A DNA stretch of 64,000 bases from Heterohyrax brucei (taxonomy: Eukaryota > Chordata > Mammalia > Hyracoidea > Procaviidae), in the NCBI GenBank assembly GCA_028571685.1, contig CM053140.1, positions 145,623,701 to 145,687,700 on the forward strand, given 5' to 3'. The translations under genes were made by a program, and so were the position numbers. The notes beneath the pieces are model-generated. The model made no database searches. It saw only the letters and a program-made list of their open reading frames with translations, and was not told the DNA's origin. This document shows, piece after piece, positions 11,198 through 22,856 of the stretch. Each line of letters starts with the position of its first letter. The stretch's first letter is position 1.

Positions 11198-11649
11198 TAT
11201 TCAGTGTAATTATTGATAGGTATGTGCTTACTGTCATCATTTTGATGTAATTACTTTTATGTTGATGTTTTCTATATTGCTCTTAGTGTTCTGTTCTGGG
11301 ACATTCTTTTTATGGGTGGTTGTTTCTGTGTCAGTTTCTGTTCATTGAGACTCTTGTATTGCATTTCTTATTCTGATATAATGCGTTGTTCATTTGCTTT
11401 ATGGCTACATGTATTATCCCCTTTAACATACTAAGATTAAACCAAATTTTAACTACTGCGTAACTCTTAAACTTCCTCTGAATCTGAAATGACTATAACT
11501 ACTGTAGTCTATCCCTTTTTTAATGTGATGGTATTATAATTGTCATGACATAATCATAGATTCCCTCATTTTAATACTGTAGCTTTGATGAAGTTTTGTG
11601 ACTGTCCTGATTAGAATTTTGCATGATGGGTCCTGAATCGTCACCTTAA

Positions 11650-12610
11650 ATATACATTTAATGGTTCTGTTTTTCTAAAGGAAGAGCTTCTGTCAACATT
11701 TAGTGTAATTTTGGTTTCGTTTTTACAAAGTCTCTAAACTTCTCTTTATCTTCAAAAGTCTTAATTTCATCATTATATTTGATAGACAATTTTGCAGGAT
11801 AAATAATTTTTGGATGGAAGTTTTTCTTCTTCAGGGCTTTGAATGTGTCTGCCCACTGTTTTCTAGCCAGTATTGTTTCTCCAGAGAAGTCAGATAAAAG
11901 CCTACAGAGTTTTATCTGAGTGTCAGCTTTGCTTTGAGCCTTGCTGCCTTCAGAAGCATCTGCTTCTGTTTTAACTTATTAAGCTTGATTATAATATGTC
12001 TTGGCATCTTTCTTTTGGGCCTAGCTTTTGTGGTGTCTGATAAACATCTTGGATACCCATGTTCTCTTTGCTCATAATCTCAGGAAAGTTTTCTGTCAGC
12101 ATCTTTACAGCAATATTCTCTATATTGTCATTGATTCCCCCTTGTTCAAAAACTCCAATTAAACATAAATTATTCCTCTTAATGGAGTCCCCCATGTTTC
12201 TTAATGCTTCTTCATTTTTCTTATTTCTTTTTTCTGATTTCTCCTCATAAATGCTGGTGTCAGTTGCTCAGTCTTCCAGTTCACTGAGTATAACTTCTAT
12301 CTGTTCAATCCTACTCTTGGCTTCAGATTGAATTATCTAACTCTGTAATTTTGTCATTGATCTGATTTATTTCAGATCATTGATGTTCCATCAGTTCAAA
12401 CAACTCACTAAATTTTTCGTTTTCTTCTACTACATTTTGTTTAATGTCTAAGAGGGTTCTATATATAATTCTTTTGTACTTGACCACCAATAGATTCAGA
12501 AAGGCTTCTTCATCTGAGAAATTTTTTGAATCTTTATTTCGGGAATTTTCTGGAGCATTTGATGGCTGCTTCTTCAAATGATTAATTATGGTCTGCTGCC
12601 TGCATGCCAT
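11650..12610 (-). pseudogene. L1 ORF1 remnant (RNA-binding protein)
   Basis: On the minus strand the frames give the N-terminal 'PENSRNKDSKNFSDEE' stretch (12377-12610) and the RRM-region signature 'KRNNLCLIGVFEQGG..MLTENFPEIM..YQTPQKLGPKER' (11989-12195), equivalent to the 'RRNNLRIIGIPEGE..ENFP..RTPN..P' motif of L1 ORF1p. ORF1p is a trimeric RNA chaperone that coats L1 RNA. The frame is broken by several stops and shifts, so no full protein is coded. Confidence 0.8.
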
Positions 12611-12619
12611 CTAGACACT

Positions 12620-13234
12620 GTTTGATTTCTCTGGAATTGGATCTAAGAAAATTGTTGGTCACCAGCTGTCTCTAATACTCTAGTAATTTGTGCCAGGTGG
12701 ATTCTCTCAGGTAGAAGTCTCTGCTTATTGGGTGGAAAGGAGGTCACCCAACTTATGGAGAAACTGGGGGCTGTCAGCCAACCCTACAATGTGGATCAGA
12801 GAAGGGTGGGAGGAAAAGATGCCAGGCCTCTCAACAGATAGCTCTCCAGGCAAATACATAGGCCTCTCAGCCTTAAAAGTAACCTTCACTTCTATGTGGG
12901 GAGCTCTCCAGGTGTTGAATGAGGAGCTGTCCAACACACTGGCCTGAACAGGCAGTCAGGAGTAGCAGACTCTGTCTTCCAAGTGATAATGAAAGTATGT
13001 TACCAGCCATTCAGTGCAGCTGCATTTCTCTGATAGTGTGAAACAGCAGAAGTGGAGGTCAGATGACCACTGGCTCATTTTTGAGAGGGGAAAATTAGTC
13101 TGATACTGGTGACTAGTCAAAACATTCTAGGTCCTAGGGCTCCCCAAATGTTCAGTGCTGCATACAAATATCATCCAGGCCTTAGTCCTCAGAGGGAAAT
13201 GAGAAGACATGTGTCTACTCTGCCATCTTTTAAC
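12620..13234 (-). other. L1 5'UTR (inverted)
   Basis: Region upstream of ORF1 on the minus strand, ending at the element's 5' tip with AAGATGGCAGAGTAG, similar to the YY1-type start of other mammalian L1s. It would have carried the internal promoter. Confidence 0.7.
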
Positions 13235-16200
13235 CACATACCTATCAATAATTACACTGAATGTAAATGGACCGAACACTCCGGTAAAGATACAGTGAGT
13301 GATATCCTGGATCAAAAGACATGACCCATCTATATTTTGCTTACAAGAAACACACCTTAGACTTAAAGATACGAACAAATTAAAAATTAGAAGATGGAAT
13401 AATATATACCAAGTTAACAATATGCAAAGAAAAGCAGGTATAGCAATACTATTCTCAGATAAAATAGATATTAATGCAAAATCCACTATCGTAGACAAGG
13501 ATGGTCACTATTTATTGCTGAAAGGTTAAATACTCAAGCAGTACTTAACAATATTAAATATTTATGCACCCAACACCAGAGAACCTATATATATTGGGCA
13601 AATACCGACAATGCTGAAAAATGAGACAGATCATTCCACAAGAATAGTTGGAGACTTCAACACTCTGCTTTCAGTTATGGATAGATCATCCAGAAAAAAG
13701 CTCAGTAAAGATGCAGAAGATCTTATTGCAATGAGCAACCAACTTGACCTTATTGACATATACAGATCTTTTCATCCAGTAACGGATAAGTACACCTTCT
13801 TCTCCAATCCACATGGAACATTCTCCAGAAGAGACCATGTGTTAGGTTATAAAGCAATTCTCTATAAAATCCAAACCATTGATTTACTGCAAAGTATCTT
13901 CTCGGACCATAGAGCTATAAAAGTTGAAATCAATAACAGAAAATTCATAGGTAGAAATTCAAACTTATGGAAACTGAACAACACTTTGCTCAAAAAGCCT
14001 TGGGTTATAGAAGAAATCAAAGACAAAATAAAGAAATTTATGGAATCAAATAAGAATGAAAACACATTCTACCAGAATCTATGGGATACAGTAAAAGTGG
14101 TGCTCAGAGGTCAGTTTATCTCTATAACTGCACACATCTTGAAAGAAGAAAGGACCCATGTTAAAGAATTAACCTTACAGCTTGAACAAGTAGAAAGAGA
14201 GCAACTGAAGAACCCCTCAGTCACCAGAAGAAAACAGACGGTAAAGATTAGAGCAGAACTAAATGAATTAGAGAATAGAAAAACAATGAAAAAAATTAAC
14301 AAAACCAAAAGCTGGTTCTTTCTAAAGATCAACAAGATTGACAAACCATTGGCTAAACTTACAGAAGAAAAGTAGCAGAAGCTACAAATAACCCAATTAA
14401 GAAATGAGGTCGGAGTTGTTACAACAGACCCAGCTGAAATCAAAAATATCATAACAGAATACTGTAAAAGGTTGTACTCTAACAGGTTTGAAAACCTAGA
14501 GGAAATGGACAAATTCCAGATTCATGTCACTCACCAAGGTTATCACAAGGAGAAGTAGATCAACTGAATAAATCTATTACAAAGGAAGACATTGAAAATG
14601 TCATCAAAAATCTACCAACCAAAAAAAGTCCTGGACCAGATGGCTTTGCTGGAGAATTCTACCAAACTTTTAGAGAAGAGTTAACTCTGATACAACTGAG
14701 GTTATTTCACATTATAGAAAGGGATGGAACACTCCCAAATTCATTCTACAAAACCAGCATAACCCTGATACCAAAGCCAGGGAAAGGTCCCACAAGAAAA
14801 GAAAATTGTAGACCAATATCACTCATGAACCTAGATGCAAAAATTTTCAACAAAATTCTAGCCAATAGAATTCAACAGCATATTAAAAAAATCATTCATC
14901 TTGATCAAGTTGATTTCATTCCAGGGATACAGGGCTGGTTGAACATCAGAAAAGCAATTAATATAATCAACCACATTAATAACACAAAAGAAAAGAATCA
15001 CCTGATTTTGTCAAATGATGCAGAAAAGGCATTTGACAAAGTTCAACACTCATGCATGCTTAAAACTCCCAGAAAAATAGGAACAGAGGGGAAATTTCTC
15101 AACACAATCGGTAGCATCTACACAAAGCCAGCTGCCCTCTTCATCCTGAATGGTAAAAGACTGAAAGAATTCCCTTTGAGAACGGAAACTAGACAAAGAT
15201 GCCCAGTCTCACCACTTCTATTCAACATTGTGCTAGAAGTTCTAGCCAGAGCAATTGGACAAGACAAAGAAATAAATGCCATATGTATCAGCAATGAAGA
15301 AGTAAAAATCTCTCTCTTTGCAGATGACACGATTGCTTATACAGAGAATCCAAAGGAATCTATAAGTAAACTATTGGAACTAATAGAGGAGTTCAGCAAA
15401 GTAATGGGATACAAGATAAGCATAAGTTAATCAGTAGGATTCCTTTATACCAACAGTGAGATTACTAAAGAAGAAATCCCCAAATCAATTCCATTTACTA
15501 TAGCCCCCAAGAAGATAAAATGCCTAGGAATAAACCTAACTAGAGAAATTAAGAGATCTTTACAAAGAGAACTACAAGACCTTACTACAAGAAACTAAGA
15601 GAGACTTACATAAGTGGAGTAATCTACCCAGCTCATGGATAGGAAGACTCAACATTGTGAAAATGCCTATTTTACCCAAAGCAAAGTACTTATATAATGC
15701 AGTTCCAATACAAATTCTAGTGACATTTTTTAATGAGATGGAGAAACAAATCATCAACTTTAGAAACGGAACAAACTTCAGATAAGTAAACCACTACTGA
15801 AGAAGAAGAACATACCAGAAAGCCTCTCACTACCTGACTTTAGAACCTATTACACTGCCACAGTAATCAAAACAACTGGGTACAGTTAGAAAAAGAAACA
15901 TATAGACCAACAGAGCAGAGTTGAGACCCCAGAGATGCCACCATCCTCCTATGAACGGTGGATATTTGACAAAGGCCTTAAGATTTTAAACTGGGGTAAG
16001 AACGGTCTCTTTAACAAATGGTGCTGGCAAAATTGAATGCCGACCTGCAAAACATTGAAACAAGGCCCATATCTCACACCTTATATAAAAAACAACTCAA
16101 ACCGGATACAAGACCTAAATATAAAATCTTAAAATGATAAAGCTCTTCCAAGATAAAATAGGATCAGCAATGGAATTTTTAATACACAATGTAGACAGAC

Positions 16201-17069
16201 TTCCAAATCTGACAAAGCACAATCAACGGAAGAGAAAATAGATAAATGGGAACTACTAAGAATCAAACACTTTTGCTCATCCAAAGAGTTCATCAAAAAA
16301 TTAAAAGACCACATACAGAATGGGAAAAAATATTTGGCAACTATGCATCAGACTGACATCTGATCTCTGTAATCTATAAGGTATTACAAAATATCAACAA
16401 GAAAAGGATAAATAATTCAATTAAGCAATGGCTGAAGGAGATAAACAGACATTGCTCTAAAGAGGATATCCAGACAGCCAAAAGACACACGCAGAATTGC
16501 TCAGGATCATTAGTTATTAAATAAATTCAAATCAAAGCTACAATGAGATACCATCTCACCCCAACAAAGTTGGCCACGATCCAAAAAACACAAAACAACA
16601 AATGCTGGAGAGGCTGTGGCGAAATTGGAACTCTCCTACACTGTTGGAGGGATTGCAAAATGATACAACCTCTTTGGAAAACAATCTGGTGCTTCCTTAA
16701 AAAGCTGGAAACAGATACACCATTTGATCCTGTAATTCCACTGCTTGGAATTTATCCTTCAGAAAAAAAGGTTGTCACACAGGCACACATACACGAATGT
16801 TTGTTGCAGCACAGTCCACAAAAGCAAGAAGTTGGAATGAAACCCGATGCCCATCAACAGATGAATGGATAAGCAAACCATGGTACATATACTTAATGGA
16901 ACACTATGCTATGATAAAAAACAATGACAATTTTAGAAAACACCTCGTAACATGGTCTCATTTGGAAGAGATCACACTGAGTGAAATCAAGCAGTGTCAA
17001 AAGGACAAACTTTGTATGAGACCCTTGTTAATAGGACTTAACAAGAGAATTATCCACAGAAGAAAATGA
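13235..17069 (+). pseudogene. L1 ORF2 remnant (endonuclease, RT, Cys-rich domain)
   Basis: The endonuclease part shows 'HDPSIFCLQETHL' near 13320, 'GDFNTLLS' near 13650 and 'FSDHRAI' near 13905, the L1 EN motifs. The RT part shows '[16 protein letters not shown]' near 15210 and FADD at 15317-15328. The C-terminal cluster '[18 protein letters not shown]' lies near 16600. Stops at 13527-13529, 14373-14375 and 15428-15430 plus several frame shifts make it non-functional. Compared with the copy at 1-1798 it is clearly older. Confidence 0.9.
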
Positions 17070-17194
17070 CTGTGTTGGCTACATGGGTGGGTTGAGGGCT
17101 GACAGTTTATCATAGATGAGATAATTGATAGATGTTAGAAATTTTATTCTTTTACTGTAATTAATAAAAAAAATTAAAATAATAAGATTAAGGA

Positions 17195-17292
17195 AAATCA
17201 CAAAATAAGGGACAGTCATAAAATATTGGGGATCACAGCCCAGCAAAATGGCTACACACATTTTTGAGGGGACACAGTTCAACCCATGACAC
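17195..17292 (-). mobile_element. Solo LTR family A, right part
   Basis: Continues the LTR of 10760-11197: 'tattggggatcacagccc', 'ttttgaggggacacag', 'ttcaacccatgaca' is the antisense 5' end of the family. Its first 13 bases (17195-17207) are the right TSD of the L1. Confidence 0.85.
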
Positions 17293-17344
17293 AGTTATTT
17301 AAAAATAAACTGCTAGTATCTTGTATTAAAAGAATGAAAGATAA

Positions 17345-17712
17345 TTCTCCGTCAGCTCTGGAGGAAGGTCCTCATCATCTTTGGTCACTTGGATTAGTAG
17401 TTTCTCGGTGCAGGTACCCCAGAACCAAAGAACATTCTCTTCTGGCACTACTTTCTTGGTGGTATGAAGTGTCCCTATCTCTCTGCTCAAAATAGAATGA
17501 CTTAACACACAACCTAATCTAGTAGATTGAGGCCTGCCTCACTAATGTAACTGCTGCTAACTCCACCTCATCAACATTGTAGAGGTAGGATTTACAACAC
17601 AGAGAAATAGTCACATCGGATGACAAAATGGTAGACAATCATTGGGAATACTGGGAATCATGAACTAGCCAAATGGACAGATATTTTTGGAGGACACAAT
17701 TCAATTCGTGAC
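17345..17712 (-). mobile_element. Second LTR of family A, 3'-truncated
   Basis: Antisense: 'ctctggaggaaggtcctcatc', 'tttcttggtggtatgaag', 'gaggtaggatttacaacaca', 'ggaggacacaattcaattcg', ending 'gtgaca'. It lies just right of the first LTR, in the same orientation. Confidence 0.8.
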
Positions 17713-17844
17713 AGTAGGTGGGAGCGAGGGTAGAGCTACTTTGAAAAAAAACCTACTAAGACCATTATCCTAGAAAATCTGGTTCACTGGTCTTATTTAA
17801 ATACCTGTATTAGTCAGATCACAAATAATAAAACTAACACAAAG

Positions 17845-18040
17845 CATTTACTACACACTAGGTGTGGTTCCAAATGCTGCAACTTACATCATCTCAGCTC
17901 ATCCTCCCAATGTCCTTAAGATATTTATCTTTTATGTTTAGGACTTACACATGGGGAAATGGAAATAAAGACAGGGCACATAACTTGCTTAAGTGGTGGA
18001 GTCCATATTCAAACTTTGACAATCTGCTCTAGGGATGGTG
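17845..18040 (-). mobile_element. MIR SINE
   Basis: Antisense MIR: 'tttactacacactaggtg', 'catcatctcagctcatcctc', 'catggggaaatgg', 'ataacttgcttaagtgg', followed by a degenerate tRNA-derived end. Confidence 0.7.
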
Positions 18041-18889
18041 CCTTTAACTTCAAATGTAAGACAAACAATATCAAAAGAATAAAAAAAACAGATGCTCATT
18101 TTCATCGCTGGGGTCAATAGCGAGTGGTGATAGCTATAGTAAATCAGAGAGCGAGACCCAACTGGGAGACAAATTCAGTCTTTAGAACACTGGTTTGTGG
18201 CTCTGGTCTTAAGCCTGAAAAAGATAAGATCTGTATTGTCCAGAGCGGGATTCAGCAGAAGCCCTGGCATTGAGAATTGTGCAAAGAAGTGGATCAAACA
18301 CTCATAGTCGCTGGATCTCCAGAGAATGGGAAAATGGGTGACAGTGACATCCTGTCTGCTTGTTCACAGTACTACAGAAGTGACAGGGCCTAAGACATTA
18401 GCAGCTATGTGGGTTCCTGTGGAGATGGGGGCCAAGAACCCCCATCTGAAAAGTTCTAGAGAAAAACTTGGTAAACAAGGAGAGCCATTACCTGCAGAGA
18501 CAGGCATTATCAAAACTATCTTATGGGACAATGCAAAGAGCAAATGTTCACAAATTATTTTCCATTTTCCCTGACTGTATAAATCCAAAGGCTCTTAAAT
18601 AACCCAAGAGCTCGAGCAGTATCTATTAGTGATGCTGAACTTCCTTCTTGGCCAATAAGGCTAGAAAAACTTCTTAGAGGGAAAGACCTTGACATTCTTC
18701 CAAAAATACCTCCAGAATTGAGCATATATCTAATTCATGGCAGCCATTCACTGATTACTCACAGGATAAACAAATAAACTAGATTTCATTGCATCTTGAA
18801 AAAAGCTATATGCTATTTCTTAAACCAGATGTTCTAGAGAAATTATTTTTCATTATTGATTTTTAAACTGAAAAAGCCTTCTGAAATTA
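18041..18889. other. unassigned
   Basis: No repeat, RNA gene or supported exon recognised. Confidence 0.4.
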
Positions 18890-18975
18890 CCTGTATATTT
18901 TACAGATAAGGAAACAGGATGGCCTAAGAACTCAGCTAGTTAGTGGCAGAGCTAGACAGACACTCGCTCTTGGGA
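18890..18975 (-). mobile_element. MIR fragment
   Basis: 'attttacagataaggaaac' followed by 'cagctagttagtggcagagc' is the antisense MIR core. Confidence 0.65.
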
Positions 18976-20021
18976 TTTACATAACCCAGGAAAAAATGTG
19001 AACAATTCCTGCTCTTTCTCTAGCTGTCACCATAGTCACAAGCCTTCCACCACTCTAGAGATACTACTACACACTCCTTTTCTCAGAAACTTATGTATGA
19101 TCAAAATAAAACTGCTGTCCAAGAGTCACAAAATTTCAGACAATTACTAAGCTCTTACCTTACAGAATTCCACTCATCCACATTTTTTGTTTTATAGAAC
19201 TACTTTATATACCCTTTAGGGTCAACCTCCAACTTTCACACATGACATTTTCTTTAATACAGAATGCTTTCCAACTAGTACATCGTTGTTGAAATACAGC
19301 CTCCTTAGAGAACCATGCGTCTGATCCGACTCCACGGCACTTGACTTGGCTTAGAGAACAGCTCCAAATTTTTCTTATCATGGAGCCATTCTTAACTAAC
19401 AGAACTCTCTCATTAGCAGTTTGCCCCTTTGCAACTGGGAACCATTTCTGGAAAGGGCCAGTGAGTCTCTCCCAAGTTTGAAGAAGCAATTAGGGTCATT
19501 GTTCCTAAACTGGGTTAACTGAAACAACTTCTTTCTAATGGATAATAGTTGCTTTATTTGCCTTTGAGTCATCAAGGCAGACATTTCAAAACACAAATCC
19601 CTTACTGAGAATTTGTGATGAGTCAGAGTTTTGTTTATTTTTAACTCAAGTTGGAATGGTTAATCTTTTCTTTTTTATTACAATTTTAGATTTTTATCCT
19701 GTTATCACTAAGAGGTATGAAACATGTTTCTTCCCCGGTTGCTTTCGAATGTAACTTCTGGATATGCAAGAAAGCCACAGCAGAAGAGGTGCTGAAATAC
19801 AAGATTATAGGTGGATAAGAAAACTGAGGACTCATTTCTGCATACTTTTTGAATAAACTGTTTTAAAATTACTTGTTTCTTGATTAAAAATAGAAAAGCA
19901 AAAAAAAAAAAAAAATGCTTCTTATATCCTGAGGTGAGTTAAAGCAACTGATACTGGCTATTAGGAATAAAAGAAAAAAAAAAAACTCCTCTTTTCATCC
20001 ATTCAACAAATACTCTTAGAA
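18976..20021. other. mostly unassigned; short SINE/RTE tail scrap at 19318-19355
   Basis: 'ctgatccgactccacggcac' at about 19320 resembles the shared AfroSINE/RTE 3' tail. Nothing else recognised; A-runs at 19901 and 19975. Confidence 0.4.
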
Positions 20022-20180
20022 AAAAAAACTAAAGCCATTGCCATCAAGTCAGTTCAGATTGTAGTGACCCTTTAAGACAAAGCAGAACTGCCCCTCAGAG
20101 TTTTCAAGGAGCACCTGATGGATTTGAACTGTGGACCTGCTGGTTAGCAGCCGTAGCACTTACCCACTAAGCCACATTCA
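20022..20180 (-). mobile_element. AfroSINE
   Basis: Antisense: 'ccattgccatcaagtcagtt', 'gcagaactgcccctcagag', 'gttagcagccgtagcactta', 'ccactaagccac'. Confidence 0.9.
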
Positions 20181-20544
20181 GCAGATACCTACAGTTGGAC
20201 TCATTACGCACTAAATACTGTTCTAGGTATGAGGGAAGCTGCAGTTTTAAGAGAGAGAAAGAAAAGAGAAAAAATCTATTCCTTTCTTGAAGGGTATATT
20301 CTAGTGAAGGGAAGGAAAATAAAGAATTTAGCTATATAGACTGCTAAATTTTAAAACTGCTATGGCAAAAATGAAAAGCAGGAAAGGGAATAGATAGTGA
20401 GAATAGCTGATCTGGGAGACAGCGGGGATGCTGTGCATTTTAAAAAGGGGTGAAAGGAAAGCCTCACTGGAAAGATAACATTTGAATAAAGACCTTAGGG
20501 AAATGAAGCAGCAAGCCATACTGTAAAGGAAAAACCCCTTGAAA

Positions 20545-20790
20545 GAAACTTCCTCTTGTTTTATCCTGCCCCATTCTTCCCAGCAGCCCCTGCCTTGCAC
20601 CCTTCCTTATCCTGTCTGGCACACAATCTCTAACCTGCCCCGCCCTGCCTCGGCCATAAAAGCCTGCTCCACTTCCCCATGGGACGAGTCACTGGAGGTC
20701 TGCAAGCCCCCGCCGGCCTGCTAGCATTACTTCAGTAGACGGCTGCTGCTTCTCTCCTTGGGTGCTGATTGATTTCCTATAATAATATGG
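20545..20790 (+). mobile_element. LTR-like insert (class I ERV LTR candidate) in the L2
   Basis: Locally GC-rich block with a TATA-like 'ccataaaagcc' near 20653 and a pyrimidine-rich upstream part, unlike the AT-rich L2 around it. Looks like the promoter/R-U5 part of an LTR; incomplete and old. It could also be another insert type. Confidence 0.4.
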
Positions 20791-21484
20791 ATACACAAAA
20801 GGCCAGTGTTCCAGACAGCAAGTACAAAGACCCTAAAACAGAAACATGTTTGTGCATTTCTGAAACACAATAGGGAGCCAGTTAGCTAGTCTAGGAAATC
20901 ACAGAGTTCGTGTTACACAGAGAATGATGGGTGACAGTAAGGACTTCAGCTACTTCTTGGAGCGAGATGGGGAACTACCAGAAAGTTTTGAACATAGGAA
21001 TGACATGACCGCAAGTAAGAAACTTGGCGAGTGAATTTTAGATCTTTGTGGCTTTGTTTATAATGATAGCAGTGAAGATGATGAGAAATAGCCAAGTTCT
21101 GGATGTTCTTTGAAGATAACATGAAGAAAATTTGCTGAGTGATTATATATGTCATACAAGAGAAAGAAATTTCAAGAAAGACTCAAAGGCTTTGGGTTTG
21201 GGCGACTGGAATGACAGAGATACAGAATGATAGAGAAAGCACAGTTCTGGGGCCAAATGTTAGAAGCTCAGCTTTGGACATACTATATTTGAGATGTTTA
21301 CTAGACTTCCAAGATCAAAGTTTAAGTAGGTAATTAGAAAGACGAGTCTAAGGAAAAATAACCATGTTATAGATACAAACTGATTAATCTTCAGGGTAAA
21401 AATTGCTTTTAAAATTATAAGATTTGATAAGACCCTGAGGCTAGAGAGAAATAGAAATCCAAGATTGAGATATAGGACACTTCT

Positions 21485-21527
21485 ATATGAATCAGATCTG
21501 ACTCAACAGTACTTGGCTTGGCTTGGC
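21485..21527 (+). mobile_element. AfroSINE/RTE 3' tail scrap
   Basis: 'gaatcagatctgactcaaca' followed by repeated 'cttggcttgg' matches the sense SINE tail. Confidence 0.55.
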
Positions 21528-21965
21528 TATAGTGAGAGTTTGATAAGATGAGAAAGAACCAGAGAAAGATACTGAGAGTGAAGAAATCATTGAGATAAGA
21601 GGAGAATACAGGAGTATCGTGTACTGCCGACTAAGAGAAAAAACAACCTCAAGAAGAAGGTAGTTATCAACACTACCAATACTATAAACACATTAGTATC
21701 ATGAGTGCTGTGAATTGCCCATCAGATTTAGAAACAGAGACGTCACTGATGGTAAGCAGAGATTGAATGGATTAATGGAGGCAAAAAACTTGACTGGAAT
21801 AGATTCAAGAGAGAATGTGAGGTGGAGCTTGAAGACAGAAAATACAGAATATTCTTTCAAAGAGTTTTTCTCTAACTGAAAAGCAAAGGAGCAGGACAGT
21901 AGTTTGAGAGGGAAATGGGTTCAGAAGAAAGTCATATAATCTGAAAAAGTAACTGCCTCGTACTG

Positions 21966-22699
21966 ATGAAATGAGTTACATTAAATTTATATACACATTA
22001 CAAATTTCCCTTGAAAACTGAGAGCCAGTTGCTACCTGGTTCTTCTTGATTGGATTTGTTTAAAATTGGCATGTATTTCATTAACAATAAGGTAAAGTAG
22101 CAGAATTGTATAGTCCAGTTTGGTAGTGCAGAGTGGTGGTTAATATATTCCTAATTGTATATACTCCTCGATTAAACATTCCTTTTAATATTTTAATTTG
22201 CGTGAGGAGACATTCTTGTTGATGCATTTGATGATCACAGATTATTGGTCTTTCTAACTCAAAATACTTACATGGGTGTAAACATCACAGAATGTAAAAC
22301 CCAGAAGACAAACATGAGATAAATGGTTCATATATCTAACAGTATGAGCCCATGTACTCAAAATATTACAAAATCTATTTTAAAATGTTAACATATTGCT
22401 ATTCATAAACCTTTATATTTATCATTTTAATTTTTATGAGTATCTGGGCTTATACCAATGATTATCAAAAGTTAATTTTAATTTCAGTGAAGTACATACT
22501 GAAATATAAAGATAGAATGGCACTGAAGATTGCTGTGGTCTGTAGGCTGCCCAGAACATAAATGGATTACAACTGAATTTATGAATTATCTTTGCAGCAT
22601 AAATAGGATTCTCATTTTGGAATCGGACTAAATTTTGTAATCAGATTCTTAGAAATGTGCACCCGTGTTACTGCCGAAATCCTCCTCCTTTTATCCTTT
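21966..22699. other. unassigned
   Basis: AT-rich sequence; no feature recognised. Confidence 0.4.
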
Positions 22700-22856
22700 A
22701 GTGTTATCCATTGCCATCAAGTCAGTTCCAACCCATGATGACTCCAAATGTTACAGAAAAATACTGCTCCATAGGGTTTTCTTGGCTGTAATCTTTATAG
22801 AAACAGATCGCCAGCCCTTTCTTCTGCAGCACTGCTGTGTGAATTTGAACCAGCAG
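22700..22856 (-). mobile_element. AfroSINE long variant, left part (split by an L1)
   Basis: Antisense: 'ccattgccatcaagtcagtt', 'gctccatagggttttcttgg', 'gatcgccagccctttcttc', stopping at TGAACCAGCAG. The rest is at 25751-25812 beyond the L1. Confidence 0.9.
22846..22856. repeat. 11-bp target-site duplication, left copy
   Basis: TGAACCAGCAG, identical to 25751-25761, bracketing the ORF2-less L1. Confidence 0.88.

Larger units (their letters stand above)
11198..17194 (+). mobile_element. Complete ~6.0 kb L1 with inverted 5' third (twin-priming structure)
   Basis: One insertion bounded by perfect 13-bp TSDs in an LTR. The left 2.0 kb (11198-13234) is inverted: read on the minus strand it runs 5'UTR, ORF1, spacer, start of ORF2. 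The right part (13235-17194) is in plus orientation from the start of ORF2 to a short A-rich tail. A 28-base block at the start of ORF2 is present at both ends of the inverted piece, exactly inverted (11199-11226 and 13235-13262). The extreme L1 5' end is recognisable at about 13205-13232 on the minus strand (AAGATGGCAGAGTAG). Inversion with joint overlap fits twin priming during target-primed reverse transcription. The 3'UTR is only ~125 bp, unlike the ~1 kb one at 1.8 kb. Confidence 0.9.
20190..21965 (-). mobile_element. L2 LINE, long remnant including reverse transcriptase region
   Basis: Antisense L2: the 3' end lies at 20190-20260 ('cagatacctac', 'ggtatgaggg', then 'gggtatattctagtg'), followed by the blocks I associate with the antisense L2 ORF2 ('ttcaagagagaatgtgagg', 'gaaatgggttcagaag' near 21800-21930). 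In sense these correspond to the region around the 'LSAAFDTVDH' part of the L2 RT. Heavily degraded, no open frame. It is interrupted by a GC-richer insert (about 20545-20790) and by a scrap of SINE tail (21485-21527). Confidence 0.65.

Noticed and set aside
13611-14375. 254-codon open frame as a possible host gene
   Set aside because: Shows L1 endonuclease motifs (GDFN, SDHRAI) and lies between other ORF2 pieces.
10760-17712. Provirus between the two family A LTRs
   Set aside because: The 6 kb between the first LTR's parts is L1 bounded by L1-type TSDs, not viral sequence.
20539-20724. CpG-island promoter of a host gene
   Set aside because: GC-richer block is only ~250 bp, has few CpGs, and sits inside an L2; an LTR-like insert explains it better.
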